64,000 bases of DNA from Butyrivibrio sp. LB2008 (GCF_000621565.1 NZ_KK211307.1:313406-377405), one strand, 5' to 3'. Numbered from the stretch's first letter, positions 42,750 through 53,152 are shown. Notes: generated from the letters alone by a model not told the origin. Numbers and translations: made by a program.

Positions 42750-45053
42750 ATGATACTTTTGATCAAAGTAAAAGGGGCGGTACAAGGAGTTGGATATCGC
42801 CCCTTTATTGCACAAAAAGCAACTGAATACGGATTAAAAGGCTATGTAAAAAACATAGGAGCAGCTGTAGAAATTCTTGCGGCAGGGGATGAAGCAAAGC
42901 TTAAGGCTTTTGCGTATCTCTTAAAGACAGAATATCCTGCGGGTGCTTTTATTTTAGATGTCGAAATTTCAGAATTACAGACCGATGAGAATGAGTATAC
43001 CTGCTTTGAGATAATAGGAAGCACAGATATCGATCTTTCTTCGGAAATACCTGTTTTTCTTCCTGATATCGGCATATGTGATAAATGCCTTGGCGAGATG
43101 CTTGATCCACAGGATCACAGATACAGATATCCTCTTATAAGCTGCGCGTCATGCGGACCGAGAATAAGCATAGCCGACGCTCTTCCTTATGACAGAGATA
43201 ATACGACAATGAAGCCCTTTTCAATGTGTCCGACCTGTAAAAGAGACTATTTATCAGGCAGAAGACGTCATGCACAGACTGTATCATGCTTTGAATGCGG
43301 GCCTTGGTATGTGCTTGAATATTTTGACGGTAAGGAGCATTTTGCCGGAAAAGAATCTTCTGTAGATACGGCAATCAATCTACTTCGAAATGGCAAAATT
43401 TTGGGCCTAAAAGGTGTTTCGGGTTATCAGCTTGTATCTCTTCCCCAAAATGATACAGCGGCAAATTTGAGAGAAATAAAAGGACGTGAGAGCAAACCTT
43501 TTGCGGTTATGTTCTCGGATGTCGATAGGATCAAGGAATATTGTCATGTCACTTCTTTCGAAGAAGAACTCTTGAATTCATCGGCCAGGCCGATAGTTCT
43601 TCTTGATAAGAAAAAAGATTTTCCGCGTGAAGTCTGCAAAGACAGCGATTTTATCGGTGCTTTTCTTCCTTCGGCAGGCGTACACAGGCTACTTTGTGAT
43701 GCATTGGGGCCTCTTATCGTCACAAGTGCCAACAGATCGGGCGAACCGATGATAACAGACGATGAAGAATTTGAAAGAGTATTTTTTGACAGTGAAAAGA
43801 TAAAATCTACTGATGCAGATAAAAAGTACGTCAGTGGCGTCATGAGGCATGACAGGCGAATAAACATGGCACAGGATGATTCCGTTGTTTTTGTCCGGAA
43901 AAACATTGTAAGCGGCGCCAAGGAGCCTTTATTTATCAGAAGAGCAAGAGGTTATGTTCCGCTTCCTATGAATCTTAAAAAGGCCTCAAAACATGAAAAG
44001 ACGGTTCTTTCGCTTGGCGGAGATCTTAAGAGTACTTTTTCATTCGGCAAAAAAGACAGGATCGTTACATCGCAGTATATAGGAGACCTTGAAGATCTTG
44101 AATGCTTTGAGAATTTCAAGGATTATATCGAAAGATATAAAAAGCTGTATCATATTAAGCCGGATATGATAGTGTGCGATCTTCATCCCGGATATCATTC
44201 CGCGAAATATGCACGGAAACTGTCGGATGATCTTAATATTCCGCTTTATGAAGTCCAGCATCATCATGCTCATGTTTTGTCCGTTATGGCTGAAAATACG
44301 TTAAAGAGCTGTATAGGCGTTGCTCTTGACGGAACGGGCTATGGAACTGACGGTAAAATCTGGGGCGGAGAGTTTTTGTTATGTAATAATACAGAGTTTA
44401 CCAGAGCCGGACACCTGTCATATGTTAAACTATGCGGCGGTGACAAGGCTTCTGTTAATGCGGAGCTTGTCAAAGCGTGTTATGAATACGGATGTGGTGG
44501 GAATGCGCAAATAGATCCGCTTATAAAAGCAGCTCTTTTGAATAATATCAATACCTTTGAATATTCGGGCACGGGACGTCTTTTTGATGCCGTATGCGCT
44601 CTTCTTGAAATAAATTTGCACAACTCGTATGAAGGAGAATGCGCTGTTCTTCTTGAAAATGCGGCAAGAAAGGGCGAAAATTTGAATAAGCCATCTGTTT
44701 CATTTAAGATAGATGATGCGGGAGATGAACTTGTTGCGGATCAGATCCGGCTTTTTAAAGACATTAAGAGCGCTTACGATAGCGGCGAATTCGCCAAAGA
44801 AGCTGTCGCCTATGCTTTTCATGAGGCGCTTTCAGGTGCGATCGTAAGGATGTGTAAGAGCATCAGAGACAGATACAAGGAAAATAATGTATGTCTTTCG
44901 GGAGGCGTTTTTGCAAACAGGATTTTGCTTGAAAAAACTGTCGCATCGCTTTCGGAAGAGAATTTTGATGTATATATAAATAAGTTTGTTCCTTCGGGAG
45001 ATTCGGGAATATCCCTCGGACAGGCTTATTACGGTTTATTGAAAGAGGTGTAA
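42750..45053 (+). CDS. hypF: Hydrogenase maturation carbamoyltransferase HypF
   Basis: A 767-residue HypF that makes the cyanide precursor from carbamoyl phosphate. Domains in order: acylphosphatase (VQGVGYRPF, residues 1-88), two zinc fingers (DKCLGEML...SCASCG; CPTCKRDY...SCFECG), YrdC-like (RESKPFAVMF) and Kae1-like (HHHAHVLSVMAENT; CLSGGVFANRIL). It is complete in length and is followed by hypC. Confidence 0.95.
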   Translation: MILLIKVKGAVQGVGYRPFIAQKATEYGLKGYVKNIGAAVEILAAGDEAKLKAFAYLLKTEYPAGAFILDVEISELQTDENEYTCFEIIGSTDIDLSSEIPVFLPDIGICDKCLGEMLDPQDHRYRYPLISCASCGPRISIADALPYDRDNTTMKPFSMCPTCKRDYLSGRRRHAQTVSCFECGPWYVLEYFDGKEHFAGKESSVDTAINLLRNGKILGLKGVSGYQLVSLPQNDTAANLREIKGRESKPFAVMFSDVDRIKEYCHVTSFEEELLNSSARPIVLLDKKKDFPREVCKDSDFIGAFLPSAGVHRLLCDALGPLIVTSANRSGEPMITDDEEFERVFFDSEKIKSTDADKKYVSGVMRHDRRINMAQDDSVVFVRKNIVSGAKEPLFIRRARGYVPLPMNLKKASKHEKTVLSLGGDLKSTFSFGKKDRIVTSQYIGDLEDLECFENFKDYIERYKKLYHIKPDMIVCDLHPGYHSAKYARKLSDDLNIPLYEVQHHHAHVLSVMAENTLKSCIGVALDGTGYGTDGKIWGGEFLLCNNTEFTRAGHLSYVKLCGGDKASVNAELVKACYEYGCGGNAQIDPLIKAALLNNINTFEYSGTGRLFDAVCALLEINLHNSYEGECAVLLENAARKGENLNKPSVSFKIDDAGDELVADQIRLFKDIKSAYDSGEFAKEAVAYAFHEALSGAIVRMCKSIRDRYKENNVCLSGGVFANRILLEKTVASLSEENFDVYINKFVPSGDSGISLGQAYYGLLKEV

Positions 45054-45056
45054 AAA

Positions 45057-45275
45057 ATGTGTGTTGCAATACCCGGAAAAGTAGTGAGTATGGACGGAAC
45101 AAAAGCGACCGTAGATTTTAGCGGAAATATTGTTGTTGCGGATGCGGGGCTTGTCGATGTAAAAATCGGTGACAGGGTTTTGGTTCATGCGGGATGTATA
45201 ATCCAGACAATGAATGACGAACTTGCGGATGAGATAGAAAGTCTTATGAAAGAAATCGAGGATATAAGTAACTGA
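45057..45275 (+). CDS. hypC: Hydrogenase maturation chaperone HypC
   Basis: A 72-residue HypC/HupF protein starting MCVAIPGKVVSMDG, with the essential Cys2, followed by a small beta-barrel (VLVHAGCIIQTMNDE). With HypD it carries the Fe(CN)2CO unit to the large subunit. It is one base apart from hypD. Confidence 0.94.
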   Translation: MCVAIPGKVVSMDGTKATVDFSGNIVVADAGLVDVKIGDRVLVHAGCIIQTMNDELADEIESLMKEIEDISN

Positions 45276-45276
45276 C

Positions 45277-46323
45277 ATGGCTATCGATGATTTAAAAAAG
45301 ATTGTGGAAGAACTTAGGAATTATGACGGCGAAGAAGTCCGCATTATGGAAGTTTGCGGAACTCACACGGCTGCGATATCTGAAAACGGCATTCCTTCGA
45401 TACTTTCAGATAAAATAAAACTGATATCGGGCCCCGGATGCCCTGTCTGCGTAACTGTAACTGCGGTTATAGATAAGCTTATCGAACTAGCGCTAAGAAG
45501 TGATACGATTGTTTTGACATTCGGAGATCTTATAAGAGTTAAGGGGACAAATATGTCTCTTGCCGAGGCAAAGGGCGAAGGAGCTAACGTTAAAATGGTC
45601 TATTCCCCAATGGAGGCAGTCAAACTGGCCGGGGAAGATCAGGAGCACGTCTATGTATTTGCAGCGATTGGATTTGAGACCACAACTCCTGTATATGCCA
45701 TGGTCTTGGAAGAAGCAATTAAGAATAGCCTCGATAATCTCAAACTTCTCACATCGCTTAAGACAATGCCCGAAGTAATTCGTTTTGTTGTAAAGTACGG
45801 AGGCAGAGTCGACGGTTTCATTGCTCCGGGGCATGTTGCGACGATCACGGGAAGTGATGAGTATAAAAAGCTCTCGGAAGAACTCGGAATTCCCTTCGTT
45901 GTGACAGGCTTTGAAGGTCCGCAGCTCCTTCTTGCGATTTATTCTCTTGTAAAAATGAAGGGAAAAGGCGGATTTAAGAATCTGTATAAAAGCGCCGTAA
46001 GAGAAGAAGGAAATACGAAAGCAAAAGAAATTATCGATAAGTTTTTTGTCCCTGCGGATGCATCATGGCGCGGAATGGGCAAGATCCCCGGATCGGGTCT
46101 TATTCTAAAAGATGAGTACAAAAAATACGACGCGGGAAGCGATATGCTCGATGAAGACAATATGCCGCCGGGATGCAGGTGTGCAGATGTCCTTGTGGGC
46201 AAGATAAAGCCCTGCGATTGTCCCATGTTCGGTAAAAAATGTACGCCCGATACGGCTCACGGGGCATGCATGGTATCGACAGAGGGAAGTTGCTATAATT
46301 ATTTCATTTCAAACAGAAAATAA
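45277..46323 (+). CDS. hypD: Hydrogenase maturation protein HypD
   Basis: A 348-residue iron-sulphur protein with EVCGTHTAAI, GPGCPVCVTVT, FAAIGFETTTP and, at the C-terminus, CRCADVLVGKIKPCDCPMF (cluster ligands). It is the scaffold on which the Fe(CN)2CO group is built. Confidence 0.95.
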   Translation: MAIDDLKKIVEELRNYDGEEVRIMEVCGTHTAAISENGIPSILSDKIKLISGPGCPVCVTVTAVIDKLIELALRSDTIVLTFGDLIRVKGTNMSLAEAKGEGANVKMVYSPMEAVKLAGEDQEHVYVFAAIGFETTTPVYAMVLEEAIKNSLDNLKLLTSLKTMPEVIRFVVKYGGRVDGFIAPGHVATITGSDEYKKLSEELGIPFVVTGFEGPQLLLAIYSLVKMKGKGGFKNLYKSAVREEGNTKAKEIIDKFFVPADASWRGMGKIPGSGLILKDEYKKYDAGSDMLDEDNMPPGCRCADVLVGKIKPCDCPMFGKKCTPDTAHGACMVSTEGSCYNYFISNRK

Positions 46324-46344
46324 TAAAAGAAAAAGAGGCACGGT

Positions 46345-47355
46345 ATGAAAGTTACGATGGCCCACGGAAGCGGGGGAGAATCTACTTCTAAACTTATAAA
46401 AGACGTTTTTGCCAAATATTTTAACAATGATATATTAAATAAACTTGAGGATTCCGCTGTAGTTCCGGGTAGTGCAAAGCTTGCCATAACTACAGATAGT
46501 TTTGTTGTGACACCTATAGAATTTCCCGGAGGAAATATCGGAAGACTTGCTGTTTGCGGAACAGTAAACGACCTTCTTATGAGCGGATCAAAGCCCATGT
46601 ATATCACTTGCGGATTTATTCTCGAAGAAGGGCTTGATCTTGACGTCCTTGAAAGACAGGTTTCTTCGCTTGCAGATTGTGCGAAAGAAGCAGGAGTTGT
46701 TATTGTTACAGGCGATACCAAAGTTATCGAAAACAGAGGCGGCGAGCCGGGGCTTATCATTAACACCTCGGGAGTTGGCTTTATTTCTGACGATGCAGAT
46801 CCTATAGGTCCAAGCTGCCTGATGGATAAAGACGTTATTATTATTTCCGGTAATCTCGGAGATCACCATGCCGCTATACTGGCTAAAAGAATGGGAATCG
46901 AGAATAATATTAAATCTGACGCTGCGCCGCTTTCAGAGGCTGTAAGCAGTCTGATGGCTCAGAAAATCAGGATTCATGCGATGAGAGATGTAACACGCGG
47001 AGGTCTCGGTACTGTTTTAAATGAATTTGCCGAGAGCTCTTGTTGCGATATAGAACTGTACGAGGATAAACTGCCTGTATCTTCTGAAGTGAAGGATTTC
47101 TGCGGACTTCTCGGACTGGATCCGATATATATGGGCAACGAAGGGAAGTTTGTGCTCAGCGTTCATCCCGATGACGCAGATAAAGCACTTTCTATAATCA
47201 GAAATTCCAAATACGGCGAGAATGCCTGCATTATCGGCGAAGTCAAAAAAAATAACGGCGCTTCAGACATGCATAAAGTAGTATTAAATACAGACATCGG
47301 CGGAAAAAGAGTGATTGGACTAATGTATGGAGAGGGGCTTCCAAGAATCTGTTAA
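46345..47355 (+). CDS. hypE: Hydrogenase maturation protein HypE
   Basis: A 336-residue HypE (PurM-like), which dehydrates the carbamoyl group on its C-terminal cysteine to thiocyanate. The N-terminus MAHGSGGESTSKLIKDVF and the C-terminal PRIC are both conserved. hypA and hypB, for nickel insertion, are not in the window. Confidence 0.95.
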   Translation: MKVTMAHGSGGESTSKLIKDVFAKYFNNDILNKLEDSAVVPGSAKLAITTDSFVVTPIEFPGGNIGRLAVCGTVNDLLMSGSKPMYITCGFILEEGLDLDVLERQVSSLADCAKEAGVVIVTGDTKVIENRGGEPGLIINTSGVGFISDDADPIGPSCLMDKDVIIISGNLGDHHAAILAKRMGIENNIKSDAAPLSEAVSSLMAQKIRIHAMRDVTRGGLGTVLNEFAESSCCDIELYEDKLPVSSEVKDFCGLLGLDPIYMGNEGKFVLSVHPDDADKALSIIRNSKYGENACIIGEVKKNNGASDMHKVVLNTDIGGKRVIGLMYGEGLPRIC

Positions 47356-47405
47356 ATGTTGTAAAATGGTTATGCTGTGCAGTCGTATAAACGCGAGGTA
47401 GACTA

Positions 47406-48269
47406 ATGGAATTTAAGAGAATCAATAAAGATACTGTCACCTGCATCATCACAGAAGATGATATGGATGAACAGGGAATCAAACTTGAAGATCTTTTTGA
47501 AAAGAAAAAAGAAGCATTGGATTTTTTGCATGAAGTCATGCTTAAGGCTCAGGAAGAAGTTGACTACAAGCCAACAGGTTCCTTTATGCCGCTTCAGATA
47601 ACCGTTTTACCCAATCATTCGATATCGCTTACGCTTTCAGAGAATGCGTCGGCTTCATTTGGGGAGATTTTAAGAAATCTTACAGAAAAAGCGGGAGTCA
47701 ATATTCCCAAGACAGTTCTTGAGGATATTGGAGATGCTGTTGATGAGGACAGACTTTCGAGACTTAATGATTATCTCAAGAGTCTCAAGGATCTTACCAA
47801 TTCAATGAAAAATATCATAAATAACAATAGCAGAGAAGCCATTCCGATCAATGTGAACAATTCTACCGAGAGGAACAAGAATCTTGCAGATAGTCTTTCA
47901 AATGGTGCAACAAGAAAGACTGCCGGAAAGCCTCGTGTTCACAACGAGGAGAATCTTAAACAGCTTCAGTTCAATGAATTTGTTTTTGCATTCGACAGTT
48001 TTGCGGAAGTAAAGAAGTTCTGTGCCAAGGCACCTATTGATAATAATCTTGGCAGCTCGCTGTACAAGAATTTGGAAAAAGGCAAATACTACCTTGATAT
48101 CAGACGAGACGAGGAAGATACCAAGAGATTTGCATCACTCTTTACGATGGCTTATGAATTCGGACATTTCCAGTGTTCATCACCTCAGACTATCGCATAT
48201 ATAAGAGAGACTCATGAGTGTATAATCAAGGAAAATGCAATGGAACATCTTGCTGAGATGTATGTATGA
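47406..48269 (+). CDS. mecA: ClpC adaptor protein MecA family
   Basis: A 287-residue protein. The N-terminal domain (MEFKRINKDTVTCIITEDDM, then GIKLEDLFEKKKEALDFLHE) and the C-terminal domain (YYLDIRRDEEDTKRFASLFT, YEFG) match MecA/YpbH. MecA brings substrates such as ComK to ClpCP. It is longer than the Bacillus protein (218 residues) because of an Asn/Ser-rich linker at about 125-175. GAGGT precedes the ATG. It is followed by a terminator. Confidence 0.8.
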   Translation: MEFKRINKDTVTCIITEDDMDEQGIKLEDLFEKKKEALDFLHEVMLKAQEEVDYKPTGSFMPLQITVLPNHSISLTLSENASASFGEILRNLTEKAGVNIPKTVLEDIGDAVDEDRLSRLNDYLKSLKDLTNSMKNIINNNSREAIPINVNNSTERNKNLADSLSNGATRKTAGKPRVHNEENLKQLQFNEFVFAFDSFAEVKKFCAKAPIDNNLGSSLYKNLEKGKYYLDIRRDEEDTKRFASLFTMAYEFGHFQCSSPQTIAYIRETHECIIKENAMEHLAEMYV

Positions 48270-48274
48270 TAATA

Positions 48275-48300
48275 AAAAGAGTTGCTTAGCAACTCTTTTA
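48275..48300 (+). terminator. Terminator after mecA
   Basis: An 11-base-pair perfect stem (AAAAGAGTTGC with GCAACTCTTTT) and a 3-base loop. Confidence 0.85.
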
Positions 48301-48334
48301 TTATATCATAGGAAATTGCTTTCCTATGATATAA
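48301..48334. repeat. Perfect 15-bp palindromic hairpin
   Basis: TTATATCATAGGAAA (48301-48315) and TTTCCTATGATATAA (48320-48334), with loop TTGC, directly after the mecA terminator. No T-run follows. It lies about 55 bases before the next gene; an operator or messenger 5' structure are both possible. Confidence 0.75.
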
Positions 48335-48390
48335 TAACGCTCCGCTATGGATGCGACCGATGCGCAAAAATTCGTTTTATTGAGGTAAAA

Positions 48391-49107
48391 ATGCGACTCA
48401 ACAAATATATTGCTTCCTGCGGTATCTGTTCCAGGCGGGAAGCGGACAAACTTATCGAAGAAAAAAGAATAACGATAGGAGGAGTTGTTGCCGAGTGCGG
48501 CGCTCAAGTTGATGAAGACGATATCGTATGTCTTGACGGAAAAGAAATACGTCCAAAGACAGAAAAAATTGTTCTTGCTTACTATAAGCCGGTCGGAGTT
48601 GTCTGCACAGAAAACGATGTTCATGCAGAAAAAACAGTTATTGAAGATATTGGTTACAAAGAAAGAGTAACTTACGCAGGGCGTCTTGATAAAGATTCCG
48701 AGGGGCTTCTTATCATGTCAAATGACGGCGAGCTTATAAATTCAATGATGAAAGCTGCCAATATGCATGAGAAAGAGTACATCGTGACGGTAGACAAGGA
48801 CGTAACGGATGAGTTTATAAAGAAGATGTCTTCGGGAATTTTTTTGCATGAGCTTGGTATCAGGACAAGGCGCTGCAATGTGAAGAAGACAGGCAAAAGG
48901 TCTTTTGACATAATACTCACACAGGGGCTTAACAGGCAGATCAGGCGAATGTGCGGGGAACTTGGCTATGAAGTTGTAAAGCTTAAAAGAATACGCGTCA
49001 TGACTGTAAAACTTGACGATTACAACCTTAAGCCCGGTGAATATGCCGAGCTTTCAGGTGATGAGAAAGCGCTCCTGTATGGCAAGGCAGGACTTAAGCT
49101 GATATAA
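48391..49107 (+). CDS. RNA pseudouridine synthase, RluB/RluE/RluF/RsuA family
   Basis: A 238-residue protein. An N-terminal S4 RNA-binding domain (MRLNKYIASCGICSRREADK) is followed by the catalytic domain, with the Asp of GRLDKDSEGLLIMSNDGEL and the C-terminal QGLNRQIRRMCGELGYEV. It isomerises a uridine in rRNA; RluF-like by sequence impression, but the target nucleotide is not certain. I chose the ATG at 48391 (GAGG upstream). Earlier in-frame starts reach into mecA and across its terminator. Confidence 0.9.
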   Translation: MRLNKYIASCGICSRREADKLIEEKRITIGGVVAECGAQVDEDDIVCLDGKEIRPKTEKIVLAYYKPVGVVCTENDVHAEKTVIEDIGYKERVTYAGRLDKDSEGLLIMSNDGELINSMMKAANMHEKEYIVTVDKDVTDEFIKKMSSGIFLHELGIRTRRCNVKKTGKRSFDIILTQGLNRQIRRMCGELGYEVVKLKRIRVMTVKLDDYNLKPGEYAELSGDEKALLYGKAGLKLI

Positions 49108-49137
49108 TAATTTGGTAATAGATTTGGGGAGAGTTGT

Positions 49138-51180
49138 ATGTCATTAAATATAGATACAGATTTGATAAAAAAAGAGTATGAGGGGCTTGTAAAGACAATA
49201 AAGTATCACATGGATCTTTATTATAATCAGGATGAACCCGAGATCTCAGACTATGAGTATGATATGCTCATGCAGAGGTTAAAAGAGATTGAGAAGGAGC
49301 ATCCCGAATTTGTCAAAAAGGATTCTCCGTCTAAAATTGTAGGCGGAGTTGCAAAAAGGGAAGCCGGCGTTAAGATAACACATAACGTGCCGATGCTTTC
49401 GATTGAAGATGTATTCAGCAAAGAAGAAGTTGTCGCATGGATAAGCAAAGTAACGGCAAGACATAGCGATGCTGTTTTTTCTGTTGAGCAAAAGATTGAC
49501 GGCCTCAGCCTGTCACTTAGATATTACAAAGACGAAACGGATGGAAAACTCCATCTTAAAACCGCAGAGACAAGAGGTGATGGTTTTATCGGTGAGGATG
49601 TTACCGAGAATGCGCTTGTTATCCCGGATGTAAAAAAGATTATTGATCTTCCCTATGATTATCTTGAACTTAGGGGAGAAGTATATATGTCTCACGATGA
49701 TTTTGATAAATTCAATGAGACACAGGAAAAGCTTGGCAAAAAGCTTGCGGCAAATCCCAGAAATCTTGCTGCGGGAACGCTCAGACAGCTTGATCCTGCG
49801 GTAACCAAAGAAAGAGGCCTTCGAATGTTTGTATTTAACATTCAGGACGGCCCACAGGAAATAAAAAGTTCTCATGTAAACGGCCTCGATATACTCGAAA
49901 AGGCCGGCGTTAAGACGGTATTTCACAGAGCGTGCAGCACGTCAGGCGAAGTTGTTGCAGCTATTGACGATATCGGAAATATGAGAGAAAATCTCGATTT
50001 TGACCTTGACGGTGCAGTTATCAAGATCGATACAACATCCTGGAGAGAGGAATTTTCTTCGGGTTCCAAGTATTCAAGCGGCCATATCGCATATAAGTAT
50101 CCGCCGGAAGAAAGAGTTGTAGTCATGGATGAGATCCTTGTCGATGTCGGAAGAACGGGTAAACTTACATTTACCGGAAGTTTTCATGACAGAGAGACGG
50201 GGAAAGCTGCAAGACTTTGCGGAACCAGCGTATCAAGGGCTACACTTCACAATCAGGATTATATAAATGAAATGCAGATTGGAATAGGCGGCGAATACAA
50301 GCTGTTTAAGAGCGGCGAGATTATTCCTAAGCTTAACGGTTGTGTTAAGGCTCCCGCTGAAGTATATAAAGCACCTGATATCTGTCCTGTTTGCGGCGGT
50401 GTGCTTGTACGAGAAGAAGATACTGCTGATATCAGATGTATAAATCCCATTTGCCCTGCGCAGGTAACAAGGACAATCGCATATTTTACATCGAGAGATG
50501 CGATGAATATCATGGGACTTGGCGATACGCTGGTAGATGCGCTTGTTTCGGGCGGATATCTTAATAACTATGCAGATATCTACAGCCTTAATGAGCACAG
50601 AGAAGAACTTATTGATAAAGGAATCATCGGTAAAGTAAAGAATACCGATAAGCTTCTAAATGAGATTGAAAAGTCAAAAGAAAATGACGCGGTAAGACTC
50701 CTTACGGGACTTGCTATCCGAAATGTCGGAAAGTCAACGGCACGCGAAGTCATGAAGCACTTTGATAATATTATGGATCTTTCCAAAGTTACAAAAGACG
50801 GATTCCTTCAGATTCCGGATATCGGAGAGACAACCGCAAACGATCTTTATGAGTTCTTCCATGATGAGAAGAATCTTGCGGTTTTATCCAAGATGCAGTC
50901 ACTTGGCGTTAATATGGCAGCTGCAAAGGATGAGGATGCATCAGATATTCTTGCGGGAATGACCATAGTAGTAACAGGTACATTACCTACGCTTGGCAGA
51001 AAAGAAGCTGAAGAACTCATTGTTAAAAACGGAGGAAAGGCTTCCGGAAGCGTTTCTAAGAAGACAAGTTTTGTTCTTGCAGGCGAAGCTGCGGGAAGCA
51101 AATTAACCAAGGCGAATGATCTTGGAATAAAAGTTATAGACGAAGCTGAATTTATGGAGATGATTAAAAATGCCAATTAA
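49138..51180 (+). CDS. ligA: NAD-dependent DNA ligase LigA
   Basis: A 680-residue LigA: Ia domain, adenylation domain with nucleophile Lys119 (VEQKIDG), OB fold, four-Cys zinc finger (ICPVCGGVL...[10 protein letters not shown]), helix-hairpin-helix repeats and a C-terminal BRCT domain ([15 protein letters not shown]). It seals nicks in replication and repair. The last 11 bases overlap metA. Confidence 0.96.
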   Translation: MSLNIDTDLIKKEYEGLVKTIKYHMDLYYNQDEPEISDYEYDMLMQRLKEIEKEHPEFVKKDSPSKIVGGVAKREAGVKITHNVPMLSIEDVFSKEEVVAWISKVTARHSDAVFSVEQKIDGLSLSLRYYKDETDGKLHLKTAETRGDGFIGEDVTENALVIPDVKKIIDLPYDYLELRGEVYMSHDDFDKFNETQEKLGKKLAANPRNLAAGTLRQLDPAVTKERGLRMFVFNIQDGPQEIKSSHVNGLDILEKAGVKTVFHRACSTSGEVVAAIDDIGNMRENLDFDLDGAVIKIDTTSWREEFSSGSKYSSGHIAYKYPPEERVVVMDEILVDVGRTGKLTFTGSFHDRETGKAARLCGTSVSRATLHNQDYINEMQIGIGGEYKLFKSGEIIPKLNGCVKAPAEVYKAPDICPVCGGVLVREEDTADIRCINPICPAQVTRTIAYFTSRDAMNIMGLGDTLVDALVSGGYLNNYADIYSLNEHREELIDKGIIGKVKNTDKLLNEIEKSKENDAVRLLTGLAIRNVGKSTAREVMKHFDNIMDLSKVTKDGFLQIPDIGETTANDLYEFFHDEKNLAVLSKMQSLGVNMAAAKDEDASDILAGMTIVVTGTLPTLGRKEAEELIVKNGGKASGSVSKKTSFVLAGEAAGSKLTKANDLGIKVIDEAEFMEMIKNAN

Positions 51181-52135
51181 AATACAGAATGATTTACCGG
51201 CCAGAGAGATTCTTGAAAAAGAAAATATATTCGTGGTAGATGAGAACAGAGCGTGTCATCAGGACATCAGATCTCTGCAGATATGCATTTTGAATCTGAT
51301 GCCTCTTAAGGAAGACACTGAGCTTCAGCTCCTTAGATCGATGTCGAACACACCTCTACAGATTGATGTTTCTTTTATGCAAATGAGTTCGCATCACTCA
51401 ACGAATACATCTCCGAACCACTTAAACAGGTTCTATCACACATTTGATGAACTCAAGGACAGAACCTTTGACGGTATGATCATCACAGGTGCTCCCGTTG
51501 AGCAGATGCCTTTTGAAGAGGTTGACTACTGGAAGGAACTCTGTGGCGTATTTGAATGGACCAAGACAAATGTAACATCTACATTCCACATCTGCTGGGG
51601 CGCACAGGCCGGAATTTACTATCACTTTGGAATAGACAAGAAGCCTCTTGCGGAAAAGAGATTCGGCATATATGAACACAAAGTCATGAACAGAAAGGTT
51701 CCGCTTGTCAGAGGTTTTGATGATGTATTCAAACTTCCTCATTCAAGACATACAGAGACTCCTTCAGACGCCATCCACGCATGTGAGGATCTCATTGTTC
51801 TTGCAGAATCAGAAATTGCAGGCGTTTTCCTGTGCATGAACAAATCGGGAAGTCAGATTTTCGTAATGGGCCACGCCGAGTATGACAGACTTACTCTTGA
51901 TTCCGAGTATAAGCGCGATCTTTCAAAAGGTCTTGATATCAAAATGCCCATAAACTATTATCCGGATGACAATCCCGATAATAAGCCAACTTTGCAGTGG
52001 AGAAGTCATGCGAATATTCTCTATACAAACTGGCTCAACTACTACGTTTATCAGAATACTCCATATCAGTGGGGGCAGATTCTTGATGAAGAGAAGAGGA
52101 AACTTGCATCTAGAGGCCTTACACAGCAGATTTGA
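51170..52135 (+). CDS. metA: Homoserine O-acetyltransferase MetA
   Basis: A 321-residue MetA. The nucleophile Cys142 is in [16 protein letters not shown]. Residue 111 is Glu (GAPVE, counted from the ATG), the residue that gives acetyl-CoA rather than succinyl-CoA specificity in the Bacillus cereus enzyme; E. coli MetA has Gly there. It begins methionine synthesis. The ATG at 51170 lies inside the end of ligA, so translation is probably coupled, an unusual pairing of functions. Confidence 0.93.
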   Translation: MPIKIQNDLPAREILEKENIFVVDENRACHQDIRSLQICILNLMPLKEDTELQLLRSMSNTPLQIDVSFMQMSSHHSTNTSPNHLNRFYHTFDELKDRTFDGMIITGAPVEQMPFEEVDYWKELCGVFEWTKTNVTSTFHICWGAQAGIYYHFGIDKKPLAEKRFGIYEHKVMNRKVPLVRGFDDVFKLPHSRHTETPSDAIHACEDLIVLAESEIAGVFLCMNKSGSQIFVMGHAEYDRLTLDSEYKRDLSKGLDIKMPINYYPDDNPDNKPTLQWRSHANILYTNWLNYYVYQNTPYQWGQILDEEKRKLASRGLTQQI

Positions 52136-52192
52136 AGATTTTTGTATAATAGTTTTTTTTCAAATCAGTAAAAATGTATGCGTCCCTGTTGG

Positions 52193-52221
52193 TTGTAATA
52201 TGTTTCTAAATCAGTTAAAAT
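52193..52221 (+). promoter_or_regulatory. Candidate promoter before the Tudor-like gene
   Basis: TTGTAA (52193-52198), 17-base spacer, TAAAAT (52216-52221). Nearby, two diverged copies of an AAATCAGTxAAAAT motif occur (52161-52174 and 52207-52221). Confidence 0.45.
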
Positions 52222-52295
52222 ATATATGTTGATTCGTTCATTTTATTGTAAATAATTTGCATCGAAAAGCGTTATACGAAAAAGGAGAATGCTTT

Positions 52296-52787
52296 ATGGG
52301 TCTTGAGCTTGAAAATAATGAAAATGAAAATGAAATAGAAAACAAGAACGAACTTAAAAAGAAACCTACCAAAAAGACCAAGGAGATGCTTGAAGAAAAC
52401 GCCAGACAGATAAAAGAGCTTGAAAATGAAAAAGTTGAGTTAAACAGCGTTCTGTCAGATCTTGAAAAAGAAGAGTCTGAACTTGGTGAAAAGTCAGCAC
52501 TCAAGCTCAAAGTTAGACATAGAAAATTCGGCGACGGACAAGTAATTTCTCAAGACGGCAAATATATTGAAGTAAAATTCAAAGACGTTGTAAAGAAATT
52601 CGTTCTCCCCGGTTGCATCGCTGATAAATACCTTGAAGTCGAAGATTCCGAAATTTACGACTACTACGTAAAATGCAATGAAACTCACAAAAAGCGCATG
52701 GAAACCGAACTCAAGATCAAATCCGCAACCTACGCCATCCAAAGACACGAGGATGCAATCGAAAAACTAAACGCCAAATATAAATGA
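52296..52787 (+). CDS. Coiled-coil protein with Tudor/KOW-like segment
   Basis: A 163-residue protein: a charged Asn/Glu/Lys N-terminus, a coiled coil (about 30-70), then VRHRKFGDGQVISQDGKYIEVKFKD-like strands (about residues 80-110; quoted in part) resembling the Tudor-like tail of UvrD/PcrA helicases that contacts RNA polymerase. A second short coiled coil ends it. AAAGGAG lies 8 bases before the ATG at 52296. Function unknown. Confidence 0.7.
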   Translation: MGLELENNENENEIENKNELKKKPTKKTKEMLEENARQIKELENEKVELNSVLSDLEKEESELGEKSALKLKVRHRKFGDGQVISQDGKYIEVKFKDVVKKFVLPGCIADKYLEVEDSEIYDYYVKCNETHKKRMETELKIKSATYAIQRHEDAIEKLNAKYK

Positions 52788-52793
52788 TTAAAG

Positions 52794-52828
52794 AGGCTAT
52801 CGCACTGATTAGTGTGATAGCCTTTCTT
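52794..52828 (+). terminator. Terminator after the Tudor-like gene
   Basis: The stem AGGCTATCGCACT with AGTGTGATAGCCT (one mismatch or wobble) and GATT loop, followed by TTCTT. Confidence 0.8.
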
Positions 52829-52831
52829 GAC

Positions 52832-53022
52832 GCCCTGCCATAAGGTAACTGTTTGGAAATGCGATGTGTACGTCTTCGTTGTGATTTTCTGAAGTTTAAG
52901 AAGCATCAACTGCCTCATTTCACGTTGTTCAGAGAAATCGGCAGTTGATGCTTCTTAAACTTCGAAAATCATCGCCTCGTACGAAGACATCGCATTTCCA
53001 AACAGTTACCTTATGGCATGGC
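52832..53022. repeat. Long imperfect palindrome 1 (83-nt arms, 25-nt loop)
   Basis: Left arm 52832-52914 and right arm 52940-53022 are reverse complements over the outer 36 bases (one mismatch) and the inner 25 bases (GAAGTTTAAGAAGCATCAAC...). About 20 central bases of the arm are poorly paired. No open reading frame is present. Transcribed, it would form a very long hairpin. Non-autonomous mobile element, structured RNA or bidirectional terminator are all possible. Confidence 0.85.
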
Positions 53023-53152
53023 TGTCTATGAATAGTTCAATAAACACAAAAAATTTCGATCGAATGATCAATCACTTAGAAAAAGTACAACAGTAATGCC
53101 AAATACTCCTCAAGGATGTGAGAATGCTTGAACACAAACTTTCAGGTAGCCA

